Source: Leptospiraceae bacterium
GTDB taxonomy: Bacteria; Spirochaetota; Leptospiria; Leptospirales; Leptospiraceae
Direction of reading: 5' to 3'
Length of the DNA stretch: 64,000 nucleotides
Assembly: GCA_016711485.1 (NCBI GenBank)
Contig: JADJSX010000034.1
Span: forward strand, 124,001-188,000
Below are positions 55,394 to 63,747 of this stretch, in pieces (position 1 is the first letter of the stretch; each line of letters starts with the position of its first letter). The notes beneath the pieces are model-generated. The model searched no databases and was not told where the DNA came from. It was given only the letters and a program-made list of their open reading frames with translations. Made by a program: the position numbers and the translations under genes.

Positions 55394-55612
55394 TTAAATG
55401 TTTCCCTTTATTTTTCTAAAATCAATCGCAAACTTTTTCGCGTCTTTGATAATATCTTCGATTGTCATATCCTCAAAAAGATTCTGCCTCCATTCGGTGT
55501 AATCAAATTTTTCTCGATTGATAATGGATATGAATTTTTCAGCTTCTATAATATCCATGTATTTGAATAAAACCTGAAATCCTAAAGATCGAATTTCTGT
55601 ATCTGTTCTCAT
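55394..55612 (-). CDS. Antitoxin paired with the PIN-domain toxin
   Basis: A 72-residue protein (RTDTEIRSLGF, EAEKFISIINREKFDYTEWR, FEDMTIEDIIKDA) of a type commonly found next to PIN toxins of the present kind. It overlaps the toxin stop by 4 bases and lies after it, so the order is toxin first. It probably binds and neutralises the toxin and may repress the promoter upstream. Confidence 0.7.
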   Translation of the reverse strand: MRTDTEIRSLGFQVLFKYMDIIEAEKFISIINREKFDYTEWRQNLFEDMTIEDIIKDAKKFAIDFRKIKGNI

Positions 55613-56049
55613 TTGGTTTCTCCTATTTGAATGATAAAATCTACTGGATTTAAAATAGAAATTTCCGAGATTTGGTTTTTCTTATTTAAAATTCCTTTAT
55701 CTGTAGTGATGAAATAATCTGATTCAGTTTCAATCGCACAGGCAAGATGAATCGAATCTTTTTTTCCTATTCCAATTGACTGAAACTTTTTCGAGATTTT
55801 TTCAGTCTCTTCTGTGCCAATAAAGTAAATCTTAGAATACTTCTCGAAATTGTAAATTTCATTTTGCTTTTGTCCATCTATATTCTTTGAATTTTCGTAA
55901 TCTAGTAGAAATGACCAGACTAATTCAATCAAACCATTTTTCACTTTCTCTTGAATCTCCAGTTTTGCTTCACTCTCAATTCTAATCTTAAACTGACTTT
56001 GGTCGTCGTAAGGTCTATTAAAACAACAATTATCTAGGTAAATACGCAT
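55609..56049 (-). CDS. PIN-domain toxin (VapC-like ribonuclease)
   Basis: A 146-residue PIN protein. The first acidic residue is in RIYLDNCCFNRP (Asp6). The C-terminal acidic cluster has GKKDSIHLACAIETESDYFITTDKGIL. These are the metal-binding positions of PIN ribonucleases, which cleave RNA when freed from the antitoxin. It lies 12 bases after the UvrD-like gene, on the same strand. Confidence 0.82.
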   Translation of the reverse strand: MRIYLDNCCFNRPYDDQSQFKIRIESEAKLEIQEKVKNGLIELVWSFLLDYENSKNIDGQKQNEIYNFEKYSKIYFIGTEETEKISKKFQSIGIGKKDSIHLACAIETESDYFITTDKGILNKKNQISEISILNPVDFIIQIGETK

Positions 56050-56061
56050 TAGACTCTCCTT

Positions 56062-58983
56062 TTATTTACTATACTGCCTAGGATTACAATGATACCGCAT
56101 ATCGCAATCGCCGCATTGTTTTTCTGATTTTAAAATATGTTTCATATCAAAATCTTTCGATTCGATTTTATGAACGACTTCTTCGAAGCTGTCTATGGTA
56201 ACTTGCACATTATCCTTATTAGCCGGAAATGTGATATAAGGACTACCGTCTTCTACTTTGGGATAGTAGAGATGAATTTTATTTACTTTGGAGCCGGTGC
56301 GCTCTTCGACTAGGTGTGCATATACTTCTAGTTGTCTTCGATATTGGTTGAGTTTGCGTTTTTCGATTGGGTCGGTGGAGTTTACATCTGGTTTGTCGCC
56401 AGATTTGAAGTCGATTAATTCAACGGTGTCATTTTCACCTTTGATAAGATCAATGGAGCCTTTTAGAATATAGTCCTCTTTGACTAAGGATACATCTACT
56501 TCTGCTTCCTTAATCCTATCCCACTGGTGGCTATTTCTATCTCGATAGCGGAGGACTTGTTTTAAGAGAGAGGCAATTTGTCCTTGGTGAAGATAGCTTC
56601 TTTGTTGTTTGGATAATAGGAAGTAATTGGTATTAAACCAATTTGTGATCGTTGTATCGGTAAGTGTTTGTTCTTCTTTTCGTAAAACTGCTTTGTGAAT
56701 GTCTTCGATGGTTTGGTGTAAGAGGCTACCGGCTAACACGCCCCCCGTTCTTACTTCTACAAATTCTAGCTCTTTGTAAAACTTATACTGCAAAGGACAA
56801 TTCTCATATAATAAAATATGCGAAGTAAAGGAAAATTGGTGTTTGACGTTGACTGGTTTTACTTTTTCTAAAGTAAGTTTTGTGGAATCAAAACTTTCAT
56901 CCTTCCAATCGACTAAGTTTTTGTAAACGGACTCAAAGTATTTCGATGGGCTTTTTCCCTTTCCTTCTACTTCTCTTGCGGTTAATACGAGTAAGTTCTG
57001 GGGACGAGAAAAAGCAGTGTAATACAATCTCCAGAAATCGTAGAACTTTATTTTTTCAATTGGCTCGAATGCAGGTTTTAGATAAAATTCATTTTGTAAA
57101 ATTTCTTCTATCTCATCGTATTGTTTCATCGGAACAGAATTTAAAGAGCCTACAAATACAATCGGAAATTCAAGTCCTTTGGATTGATGAATCGTCATAA
57201 ACGAAACACAACCCGACGGCGCATACTCGTCAAAATCCTCATACTCTTCAAGTCCACCATCTAGGATAAAACGTAAGTAGGTATTAAAAAAATCCTGTAA
57301 GGTCTTTTGGATATTCTTTTTGGTAAATACCGTTACATTATAAATGTATTCAAACTTAAAAAACAATTTAGAAAGAATCGCAATATTATAGGCAGAGCGA
57401 AGATTTACTTTATTGGCTTTTAAGTCTACGTTCAAATATTCTCCAAACATTTGATATTCTAAGAGTTGATAGAGAAGAGCGGCAAATGCATAGTTTGTGT
57501 TCTCTTCCATCCGAAGATGTTCTTTCGCTCTTTTTTGCACCCAAGTTATTAAAGCTTTATTTTTTTCTGGTTCTCGTCTTAGCTCTTCTGCAAATACTTT
57601 TTTCCATTCTTCATAGGTTTCCCAAATTTCTAACTTAGCAGTTTCATTCCATTTTAAATCCTCAAATAGATTTGGAAAAATAAAGATGATTGCCCCAAGT
57701 AAAAGCTGAATTTCTTTTCTCTGAAAAAACAAAGCAGACCGAGGGGAAAATATCTGTATGTCTTTTGCTTCTAAGTAATTAGCGAGTCCAATGATGTTTT
57801 CATTTTTCACGGATCTAAATAAAAATGCAATTTGGTTTCTATCGGTTACTACTTGTTTACTTTCTAAGTCAGAAATGAATTGATAGACTTCTTCATAATA
57901 ATCTTCCCAAGTCCCACTCTTTCCAAGTTTGATAACGGAGGGGTTATCTATAAAATCTTCTTCGCGCGGTTGGATTGTTTTATCATAACGAAACGTTATT
58001 CCATTTTCTGACCATTCATTTAAACTCATCCAATGATTGTAAAAATGAATGATGTCAGGATGAGAGCGAAAGTTTGTGACAAGTGTTACCTGTTTGCATT
58101 TTCCAGGTAAAAAGTTTTTTGGAAATTCTAAAATATTTCGAATCGTAGCTCCCCGAAAACGATACAAGCCCTGGTCGTCATCTCCAACTACACAGATATT
58201 TTGGTGAGCACTCGCGAGTAAGAATAAAATCTTTTCTTGGATTGTATTTGTGTCCTGGTATTCATCTACCATTATGTATTTTATTTTTTCTTGCAAGCTT
58301 TGTAAAATCGGGGGATTTAATTCTAAAAGTAAAAGTGTTTCTGTTTGAATGGTAGAAAAATCAAGTGCATTCTCTTCTACTAATTGAGCTGAATAGATTT
58401 TATAAAACTCAGCAATTAATTTCATTGCAGGATAATTCGAATTAGCCAGTTTTTCTAAGTCTAAACATTCTTCTCCAACTTTGGCTAAATAATAAACCAA
58501 GGATTCCACTTTATCCCATCTCGAAAGAGTTTGCTTCCCCAATAAAACTTCTGAGCCTTCTACTTTTAAATAAGGATTTAGATTTCGAAACAAAAAGTAT
58601 TTTTGATCGAAGTCATCTAGTAGCCGGTAATTTCTTTTGAGTCGCGTATACTCTCGGTTTTCCTCTAAGATTCGTAAGAATATCGAATGAAGTGTTCCAA
58701 TATACATTTCATTCAAATTTACTTTGAGTCCTGCCTCTAAAAGACGATTTGAAACTCTAGTGATTAATTCCTTAGCCGCTTTTTCAGTAAAAGTAGCAAC
58801 CATGATAGATTCAGATGGAACACCTTTATACACTAAGTATAAAATCCGCTCTACAAGAGTTCTTGTCTTGCCAGAGCCAGGTCCGGCGATAATCAAGACT
58901 GGACCTTCGGTAGTCTGGATTGCTTCTATCTTAGCAGGATCAAGATCATGGAAATGGATTTTATCATTCGGTAGTTCAGACAT
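56062..58983 (-). CDS. UvrD/Rep-type helicase with C-terminal RecB-like nuclease
   Basis: About 973 residues. Walker A is IAGPGSGKTRTLVERI, motif II is MVDEYQDTN and motif III is VGDDDQGLYRFRGA. Motif V is MTIHQSKGLEFPIVFV. The C-terminal part has a RecB-type nuclease core DVSLVKEDYILKGSIDLI then VELIDFKSG. A CPLQYKF segment and a terminal CGDCDMRYHC could be a four-Cys iron-sulfur site, as in AddB or Cas4 proteins. It suggests a single-chain repair or defence helicase-nuclease. I place the start at ATG 58983; a TTG at 59037 would add 18 residues. Neither has a clear ribosome site. Confidence 0.85.
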   Translation of the reverse strand: MSELPNDKIHFHDLDPAKIEAIQTTEGPVLIIAGPGSGKTRTLVERILYLVYKGVPSESIMVATFTEKAAKELITRVSNRLLEAGLKVNLNEMYIGTLHSIFLRILEENREYTRLKRNYRLLDDFDQKYFLFRNLNPYLKVEGSEVLLGKQTLSRWDKVESLVYYLAKVGEECLDLEKLANSNYPAMKLIAEFYKIYSAQLVEENALDFSTIQTETLLLLELNPPILQSLQEKIKYIMVDEYQDTNTIQEKILFLLASAHQNICVVGDDDQGLYRFRGATIRNILEFPKNFLPGKCKQVTLVTNFRSHPDIIHFYNHWMSLNEWSENGITFRYDKTIQPREEDFIDNPSVIKLGKSGTWEDYYEEVYQFISDLESKQVVTDRNQIAFLFRSVKNENIIGLANYLEAKDIQIFSPRSALFFQRKEIQLLLGAIIFIFPNLFEDLKWNETAKLEIWETYEEWKKVFAEELRREPEKNKALITWVQKRAKEHLRMEENTNYAFAALLYQLLEYQMFGEYLNVDLKANKVNLRSAYNIAILSKLFFKFEYIYNVTVFTKKNIQKTLQDFFNTYLRFILDGGLEEYEDFDEYAPSGCVSFMTIHQSKGLEFPIVFVGSLNSVPMKQYDEIEEILQNEFYLKPAFEPIEKIKFYDFWRLYYTAFSRPQNLLVLTAREVEGKGKSPSKYFESVYKNLVDWKDESFDSTKLTLEKVKPVNVKHQFSFTSHILLYENCPLQYKFYKELEFVEVRTGGVLAGSLLHQTIEDIHKAVLRKEEQTLTDTTITNWFNTNYFLLSKQQRSYLHQGQIASLLKQVLRYRDRNSHQWDRIKEAEVDVSLVKEDYILKGSIDLIKGENDTVELIDFKSGDKPDVNSTDPIEKRKLNQYRRQLEVYAHLVEERTGSKVNKIHLYYPKVEDGSPYITFPANKDNVQVTIDSFEEVVHKIESKDFDMKHILKSEKQCGDCDMRYHCNPRQYSK

Positions 58984-59037
58984 TCGAGGTAAACCAGAGG
59001 TTGAGATAGACGATTCATATACAAGGAAATAAGACAA

Positions 59038-60007
59038 GAAAAATAAATTTACTTTAAATTAATATGAAAATAAACTATTACTTTGATTTGCTATCTCTAA
59101 CAAATATGAAAACCAAATCCTCGAATTTACTTTGCATCATTACGAGTTGGATAGAAATATTTTATTCAAAGTCGAAACCTCGGAGCTTCGTGTTTTGCTT
59201 CATGAAAATTATCCAAATGATACAACGTCTAAAACTTGTTATATTGAACTTTTAGAAATAGGTAAAGTTTTAGGAGTAGCGAATCATCACTATAGTAAAT
59301 GCCAAAATAAATTGCATATTTGTAAATCGAAAATGCTGCATTTGCTTCTACCAAACGCTTTTTCTAAAAAATCAATTGGGTAATTACTGTTAGCGTTTGG
59401 TATATATACCGTCACCGGAATTTGGCGCAATGATGAAAGAATGTAAATTAGGACTTAATCTTGTCTATGGAAAGAAAGTAGAGGATAATAAGTATTTTCT
59501 TTCTCTCAAAGGTTCTGAGACTATTCTTTGTTGTGTGCTGAGTAATCTGAGTAAGTTTACGTTTCAGCTCGTGTAGGTAATCCCCTGTATCCCCTTTACG
59601 AAAGGGGATTTTGCTTTAAGGATTGCTTTTTCTTATTTCGTATATCTATATTCCTAAAAATTCCTACAACTCCAAAACCCCCTTTCTTTTCCTCCCTTTC
59701 GCTTGACGCTCACCAACGCCTTCGCCGGGGACTAAGGGGGATTAAACGCAAATACTATCAAGCACATAATAACACGAAACCTCATTTGATCGAAGGATAC
59801 ATCCGTACAGTATTATTTTGTGGTTGGGAAATTTAGAATACAGGTAAGCCATATCTTTCAAATTAAGCTTTTATAGCATACCCTAAATTTTACTTGAGTT
59901 ATCCGTTATTTTTTACATAACCACTGAAAATACTATAGACACCATAAGTAATATTCAGCCAATGTTAGTTGTATGGCATTGTTTGATATGTCAACAGGAG
60001 ATAAAAA
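59038..60007. other. 970-base gap, gene fragments and hairpin, no full gene
   Basis: Two short plus-strand frames look like remnants: 59132-59383 (ELDRNILFKVETSELRV, ELLEIGKVLGVANHHYSK) and 59430-59576 (FGAMMKECKLGLNLVYGKK ending VLSNLSKFTFQLV). They are in different frames and neither is a full gene. A 9-bp hairpin ATCCCCTTT/AAAGGGGAT lies at 59589-59609. The AAGGGGGATT-rich stretch near 59740 is simple repeated sequence. AGGAG at 59996-60000 is the ribosome site of the next gene. Confidence 0.5.
59589..59609. other. Hairpin in the gap, no clear host gene
   Basis: A perfect 9-bp stem ATCCCCTTT/AAAGGGGAT with loop ACG, followed by TTTGCTTT. It is not next to any intact gene end. The same AAAGGGGATT wording recurs at 63770, so it may be a dispersed repeat instead of a terminator. 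Confidence 0.5.
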
Positions 60008-60637
60008 ATGGAAAGAAAAATTAAGACATTTACGATATTGCTACTTTTAGTGAGCGTAAACTGCCTCACAGTCAGGGAAAAGGAATATAAAAAAGAGAAG
60101 TTATCAACATTGTCTGACGGTGCTAAAATGGAAATAGTCATAGTTCCAACAAGAATTCTCGTAAAAGGATTTTCTGATGAAGCTATAAATTTGCCTGCAC
60201 AAGAACTTGATGGATTCTATAATGCAGTTGAGAGTCAATTTATTTCTTGTGAATGCTTTAGAGAAGTTTCCGTAGTCAAACCTGAAAAAGTAAATATGGA
60301 AAATAATTTACAGAAACATAAAATCGAGATAAATTTACACGTAGTAACTTTGTCAAAAGCGGCTATAGCAGGGCGATCATTCTTAACCGGTATTACTTTT
60401 TGGTTAATCCCTTCTTGGTATCCTTATGAAATAACATTAAAGGCGACAGTTATGAATGGCAAAACTGAATTAAAGAAATATACATATAGCAATTCATTGA
60501 CTACATATTTTCATTTGTTTCTATTTCCATTTTTCTATACCTTTGATTGGACCGATCCTCTTCCGATGATTTCAGATTTAGTTAAACAACTAATTTTTGA
60601 TATAAAAAAGGATAGGATAATTCCAGACTATAAATGA
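60008..60637 (+). CDS. Lipoprotein, first unit of the cassette-like array
   Basis: A 209-residue predicted lipoprotein with lipobox LLVSVNC (Cys at about 19) and start ATG after AGGAG. The body has a hydrophobic pair of segments (GITFWLIPSWYPYEI and HLFLFPFFYTF) and no recognised family. It is followed 23 bases later by the first CGTCTAAC motif. The same strand and the same following motif as the next two genes suggest it is a mobile single-gene unit. Confidence 0.6.
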   Translation: MERKIKTFTILLLLVSVNCLTVREKEYKKEKLSTLSDGAKMEIVIVPTRILVKGFSDEAINLPAQELDGFYNAVESQFISCECFREVSVVKPEKVNMENNLQKHKIEINLHVVTLSKAAIAGRSFLTGITFWLIPSWYPYEITLKATVMNGKTELKKYTYSNSLTTYFHLFLFPFFYTFDWTDPLPMISDLVKQLIFDIKKDRIIPDYK

Positions 60638-60660
60638 AATTATTGTAGTTGTGCGAAACA

Positions 60661-60752
60661 CCGTCTAACAGTCTAGGTTTCTATCTTAACTATGTGTGCT
60701 GCGACAAAGAGGCAAATACTCGTAAGCCATTTAAAATGAAAAAGTTAGACGG
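60661..60752 (+). other. Candidate attC-like site 1
   Basis: CCGTCTAAC (60661-60669) and its exact inverse GTTAGACGG (60744-60752) lie 92 bases apart end to end. These fit the consensus R'' (RYYYAAC) and R' (GTTRRRY) boxes of integron attC sites, and the length is within the usual range. Pairing inside the boxes is weak, so the fold needs testing. It sits between the lipoprotein and TerB-N genes. Confidence 0.5.
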
Positions 60753-60798
60753 TTTCATCGTTATTAAAAGCAAATATGAACAAAAGAAAGGTGAATAA

Positions 60799-62316
60799 AT
60801 GTCAATTTTCGATATATTTAAAAAAAGTGAAAAAAAGGAAGTCCAAATTAGTGCTCCCAAAAAAGAAATAGCTGAAAGTGCTCGCACGACTATTTCTCTT
60901 CATGAGGATTTAGAAGGATTAGTTTGGATAGGCGACGGCAAATTTAAAAACTATTCTAGAGAAGTAGTGCATCAGAGTAGCTTTGAAGTAGACGGAACCA
61001 AATTTACTTATTCATTTATGGGAGCAGATGAGCCGAGTTTAGTATTTACAGAACAAAAGATTTCTATTCCAGAAAATGAAACATTAATTGAGCGACCTTC
61101 ATATTATCCAAGTTATTCTCAACTGTCACCTGAACAAAAATGGATTTATTTAAAATTATTGTCGAATCCTTACGATACAGGAATAGACATCGGATATGTT
61201 TTCATTTTATATTATGGTTTAGAAAGGCATCTTTTGTGTGGAGATTTTGAAAACGCATTTAGAGTAATATTGAAATTACGCGACGTTCATTCAAACAAAT
61301 CTTTTCAAGCATATTCCGCAAACGCTCTTATTTTAACTAGTATGTTGCACAAGCGTGGAGAGATGATTCTTGAGTTTATGAATTCCATTGACAAGGAGTA
61401 TGAATTAACGGCTATCTCTGATAACCTGTATTTAATTTGCTGCTACAGTTTTAACATACCCTTGCTTCCTAAAGATGTAATCCGTATGGCAAAGACATTT
61501 GAATTTAAAAATAACAACTATATTAAAAAATATCCGGAAATTTTTGAAAAATGTTTAATAGATGTTATGATGGAACAATTAAAAAGTAATAAGGTAGAGA
61601 TAAATAATTATATAACCAAAACAGAACTGAAGAAACTAAGAACCGACAGTGCTCCTATATTCGCAAATACATCGATAAATGAAAATACATATCCTGTTCC
61701 AATATTTAGTGATAACTTTAAACTTAAAAAAGAAATGAATATTCTTTTGGAAACTACACATGAGAACGTTAAACAAAAATTAGCCGCAATGAAAAAATCA
61801 GGTATAGAAATACCAGTTTCGGAATCTCCTAAAAAGAAAGAAAAAATACTTGTTTTTAATAAAGATCAAGAATCGGAACTGATTCAAGGATTAGAAAGAA
61901 ATCAAAATAGTGCATTTGCAAAACATTTTAGTTACATTCAATTGCAAGATTTCTATTATAAATATAGAGAACTAAGCACAGAATATATAAATAAGTGTAT
62001 CGAGTATTGTTTTCTTGATATTAGTAATTTGAATGAAATGCAAAAGGATTTTTTTCAGAAGGAAGTAGAAAGAATTAAACAATTCAGTAAATTCGAAGAC
62101 GATGGGTTCGAGCAAAGAAAAATAGAGAGAATTCGAAAAGAAGGATTTATCGGAAATATCCCAGCTTTCAATCGCCTAGCAATTATATTCGAGAAGCAAG
62201 GAGATTTTGAAAAGGCAATTGAAATATGTGATTCCGCTATCGCTTACGGTCAAAGTGTAGAGAGTTTTAAAGATAAGAAAGAGAAACTCCTAAAAAAAGT
62301 AAATGCAAAGTCGTAG
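60799..62316 (+). CDS. TerB-N domain protein
   Basis: A 505-residue protein. Residues about 100-220 fit the TerB N-terminal domain: ERPSYYPSYSQLSPEQKWIY, DIGYVFILYYGLERHLLCGD and AFRVILKLRDVH. The rest is helical, with a lysine-rich region near 355 and a possible repeat pair at the C-terminus (NRLAIIFEKQGDFEKAIEIC is TPR-like). TerB-N proteins are usually linked to stress, phage or tellurite-type defence islands but have no settled activity. It is the second cassette-like unit. Start ATG has a GAAAGGTG-like site upstream. Confidence 0.75.
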   Translation: MSIFDIFKKSEKKEVQISAPKKEIAESARTTISLHEDLEGLVWIGDGKFKNYSREVVHQSSFEVDGTKFTYSFMGADEPSLVFTEQKISIPENETLIERPSYYPSYSQLSPEQKWIYLKLLSNPYDTGIDIGYVFILYYGLERHLLCGDFENAFRVILKLRDVHSNKSFQAYSANALILTSMLHKRGEMILEFMNSIDKEYELTAISDNLYLICCYSFNIPLLPKDVIRMAKTFEFKNNNYIKKYPEIFEKCLIDVMMEQLKSNKVEINNYITKTELKKLRTDSAPIFANTSINENTYPVPIFSDNFKLKKEMNILLETTHENVKQKLAAMKKSGIEIPVSESPKKKEKILVFNKDQESELIQGLERNQNSAFAKHFSYIQLQDFYYKYRELSTEYINKCIEYCFLDISNLNEMQKDFFQKEVERIKQFSKFEDDGFEQRKIERIRKEGFIGNIPAFNRLAIIFEKQGDFEKAIEICDSAIAYGQSVESFKDKKEKLLKKVNAKS

Positions 62317-62329
62317 TATCAATAAACGA

Positions 62330-62582
62330 CGTCTAACTGCCAGTATTCACTAAGAAAGTGAACTATCGTTGAAGTTATTTACGAACTTACTCCGAGCCAG
62401 CTTAGTCGTGCAAGTGACTCTTTGCAGTATATTTGTCAGACTTTTACAAGTCCAGTGTCTTAACTACTTTCACAGGACATTGCTAGTAGTTAGGTCAGCT
62501 TGGAAACATGACTTTGAGACTGAGGAAGTTGCTACCGCACTTTCGAGCTTGAATGTCATGTCGGATACTCTTCACGTTAGGT
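62330..62582 (+). other. Candidate attC-like site 2 (253 bases, or two sites)
   Basis: Left end: CGTCTAAC (62330-62337), a 4-base spacer, AGTATTC. Right end: GGATACT (62563-62569), a 6-base spacer, GTTAGGT (62576-62582). These are partly inverted, giving an R-box and L-box arrangement with unequal spacers. A second GTTAGGT lies at 62489-62495. The length is larger than usual for attC, so two sites may overlap or the site may have been extended. A 73-codon plus-strand frame across it is not convincing. Confidence 0.5.
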
Positions 62583-62613
62583 TATAAAAAACTATAAATA
62601 TAAAGGATATTTA

Positions 62614-63711
62614 ATGGATTTAAAATATTTCATAGATAAAGATTTAAGTAATCAGAGTATAAGAAGGAATTTATTAGATGAAATCTTTGTTTATTTTAAA
62701 TTGCCTCTTCCTCACAGTCGATTTTCCGATCTCTATTATTCAGCCGAAATTACTAAAGGATTATTGAAAAAGGCTTATTCCAAATTGTCACTAAATATGA
62801 ATAGTGACTTATTTAAGATTATTGAGAATTTTAGGTTGGTCTATCCAGAATTAAATGATATAGACTTAATAAGTATTAGAACTCTTAGTAAATACGGGTC
62901 TTATCCTAATAAAAATATAATATTAAATTCCTCACAATACATAATAAATAATGGAGTTCCTATTTTAATAAATGAATGCAGACGAAGTAAGCATTTTTCG
63001 GAAGTAAATAATATATTGAAAGAAGAAATTAGATTACTAACTTCCATAATGTTTTGCAAACATATTTTAAACTTTAATTTTGTTACAAATGAATTCGGAT
63101 ACGAGACATTTCCAAGATATATTTTTAGCAATTTCCAAAAAGATTATATAACTGATTTTATTTGTGATTATATGAAATATTTTTATTTCTTCTCGTTTAA
63201 TGATAGTTTTTATTTGCGAGATAAAATACCATTTATGGAGGATTATAAATATGACGTAATAATGGAGCATGACGAAGAATTTATTCGTAAACTGTTTGTC
63301 AAAATCGATTTAAACGACGATTTGCTTTTACGAACCTGTGGTTACTTAATTAAAGCTATGATGCTTTGGTCCTTTCGAAATTTTACAGAAGAAGCCATTG
63401 CACTGACTATGTTTTCAATTGAAGGCTCTCTATTATTGATTCAAAAAAAAGAAGGTTTTGCATACAATAAAATCGATTTGAAAAAATTAAATAATATTTT
63501 TCAAAAAAATGAAAAAGATAATTTAAGTTTGAATATTTTAGAATTCATAAAAGAAGGCTACGATAACAGAACTAGTATTGTTCATCCTTACCCAATTTGG
63601 GGAGCAAATTGGAAACCAGAATTATCAATTGAAGATTTTTTCGAATATTGTGATACCGCAAGATTATTAATTAACTATTATCTCACTGGAGAACCAATTG
63701 ACTGGGACTGA
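62614..63711 (+). CDS. HEPN-like protein with an RxxxxH motif, unknown function
   Basis: A 365-residue protein, mostly helical. Its C-terminal domain (about 240-365) contains TEEAIALTMFSIEGSLLLIQ and ILEFIKEGYDNRTSIVHPYP, then ARLLINYYLTG. The RTSIVH (Arg-x4-His) is the hallmark of HEPN ribonucleases, so it could be an RNA-cutting toxin or defence factor. No family is firmly recognised. There is no obvious partner antitoxin (for example a nucleotidyltransferase). It is the third cassette-like unit. The ribosome site AAAGGAT lies 5-11 bases before the ATG. Confidence 0.65.
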   Translation: MDLKYFIDKDLSNQSIRRNLLDEIFVYFKLPLPHSRFSDLYYSAEITKGLLKKAYSKLSLNMNSDLFKIIENFRLVYPELNDIDLISIRTLSKYGSYPNKNIILNSSQYIINNGVPILINECRRSKHFSEVNNILKEEIRLLTSIMFCKHILNFNFVTNEFGYETFPRYIFSNFQKDYITDFICDYMKYFYFFSFNDSFYLRDKIPFMEDYKYDVIMEHDEEFIRKLFVKIDLNDDLLLRTCGYLIKAMMLWSFRNFTEEAIALTMFSIEGSLLLIQKKEGFAYNKIDLKKLNNIFQKNEKDNLSLNILEFIKEGYDNRTSIVHPYPIWGANWKPELSIEDFFEYCDTARLLINYYLTGEPIDWD

Positions 63712-63725
63712 GGAAACTTTTTCAC

Positions 63726-63747
63726 CGCCTAACTGCGAGTATCCACT
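63726..63747 (+). other. Candidate attC-like site 3, left end only
   Basis: CGCCTAAC (63726-63733) is followed by TGCGAGTATCCACT. This 22-base stretch matches the left end of site 2 (62330-62351) at 19 of 22 positions. It starts 15 bases after the stop of the HEPN-like gene. No right-hand box is found before the window ends. Confidence 0.55.

Noticed and set aside
59430..59576. 48-codon open frame as an independent small gene
   Set aside because: It looks coding but has no ribosome site, lies in a gap with other fragments and has no family; it is kept only as part of the gap description.
62369..62587. 73-codon frame inside attC-like site 2
   Set aside because: The peptide has no protein-like character and the DNA is better explained by the inverted motifs at both ends.
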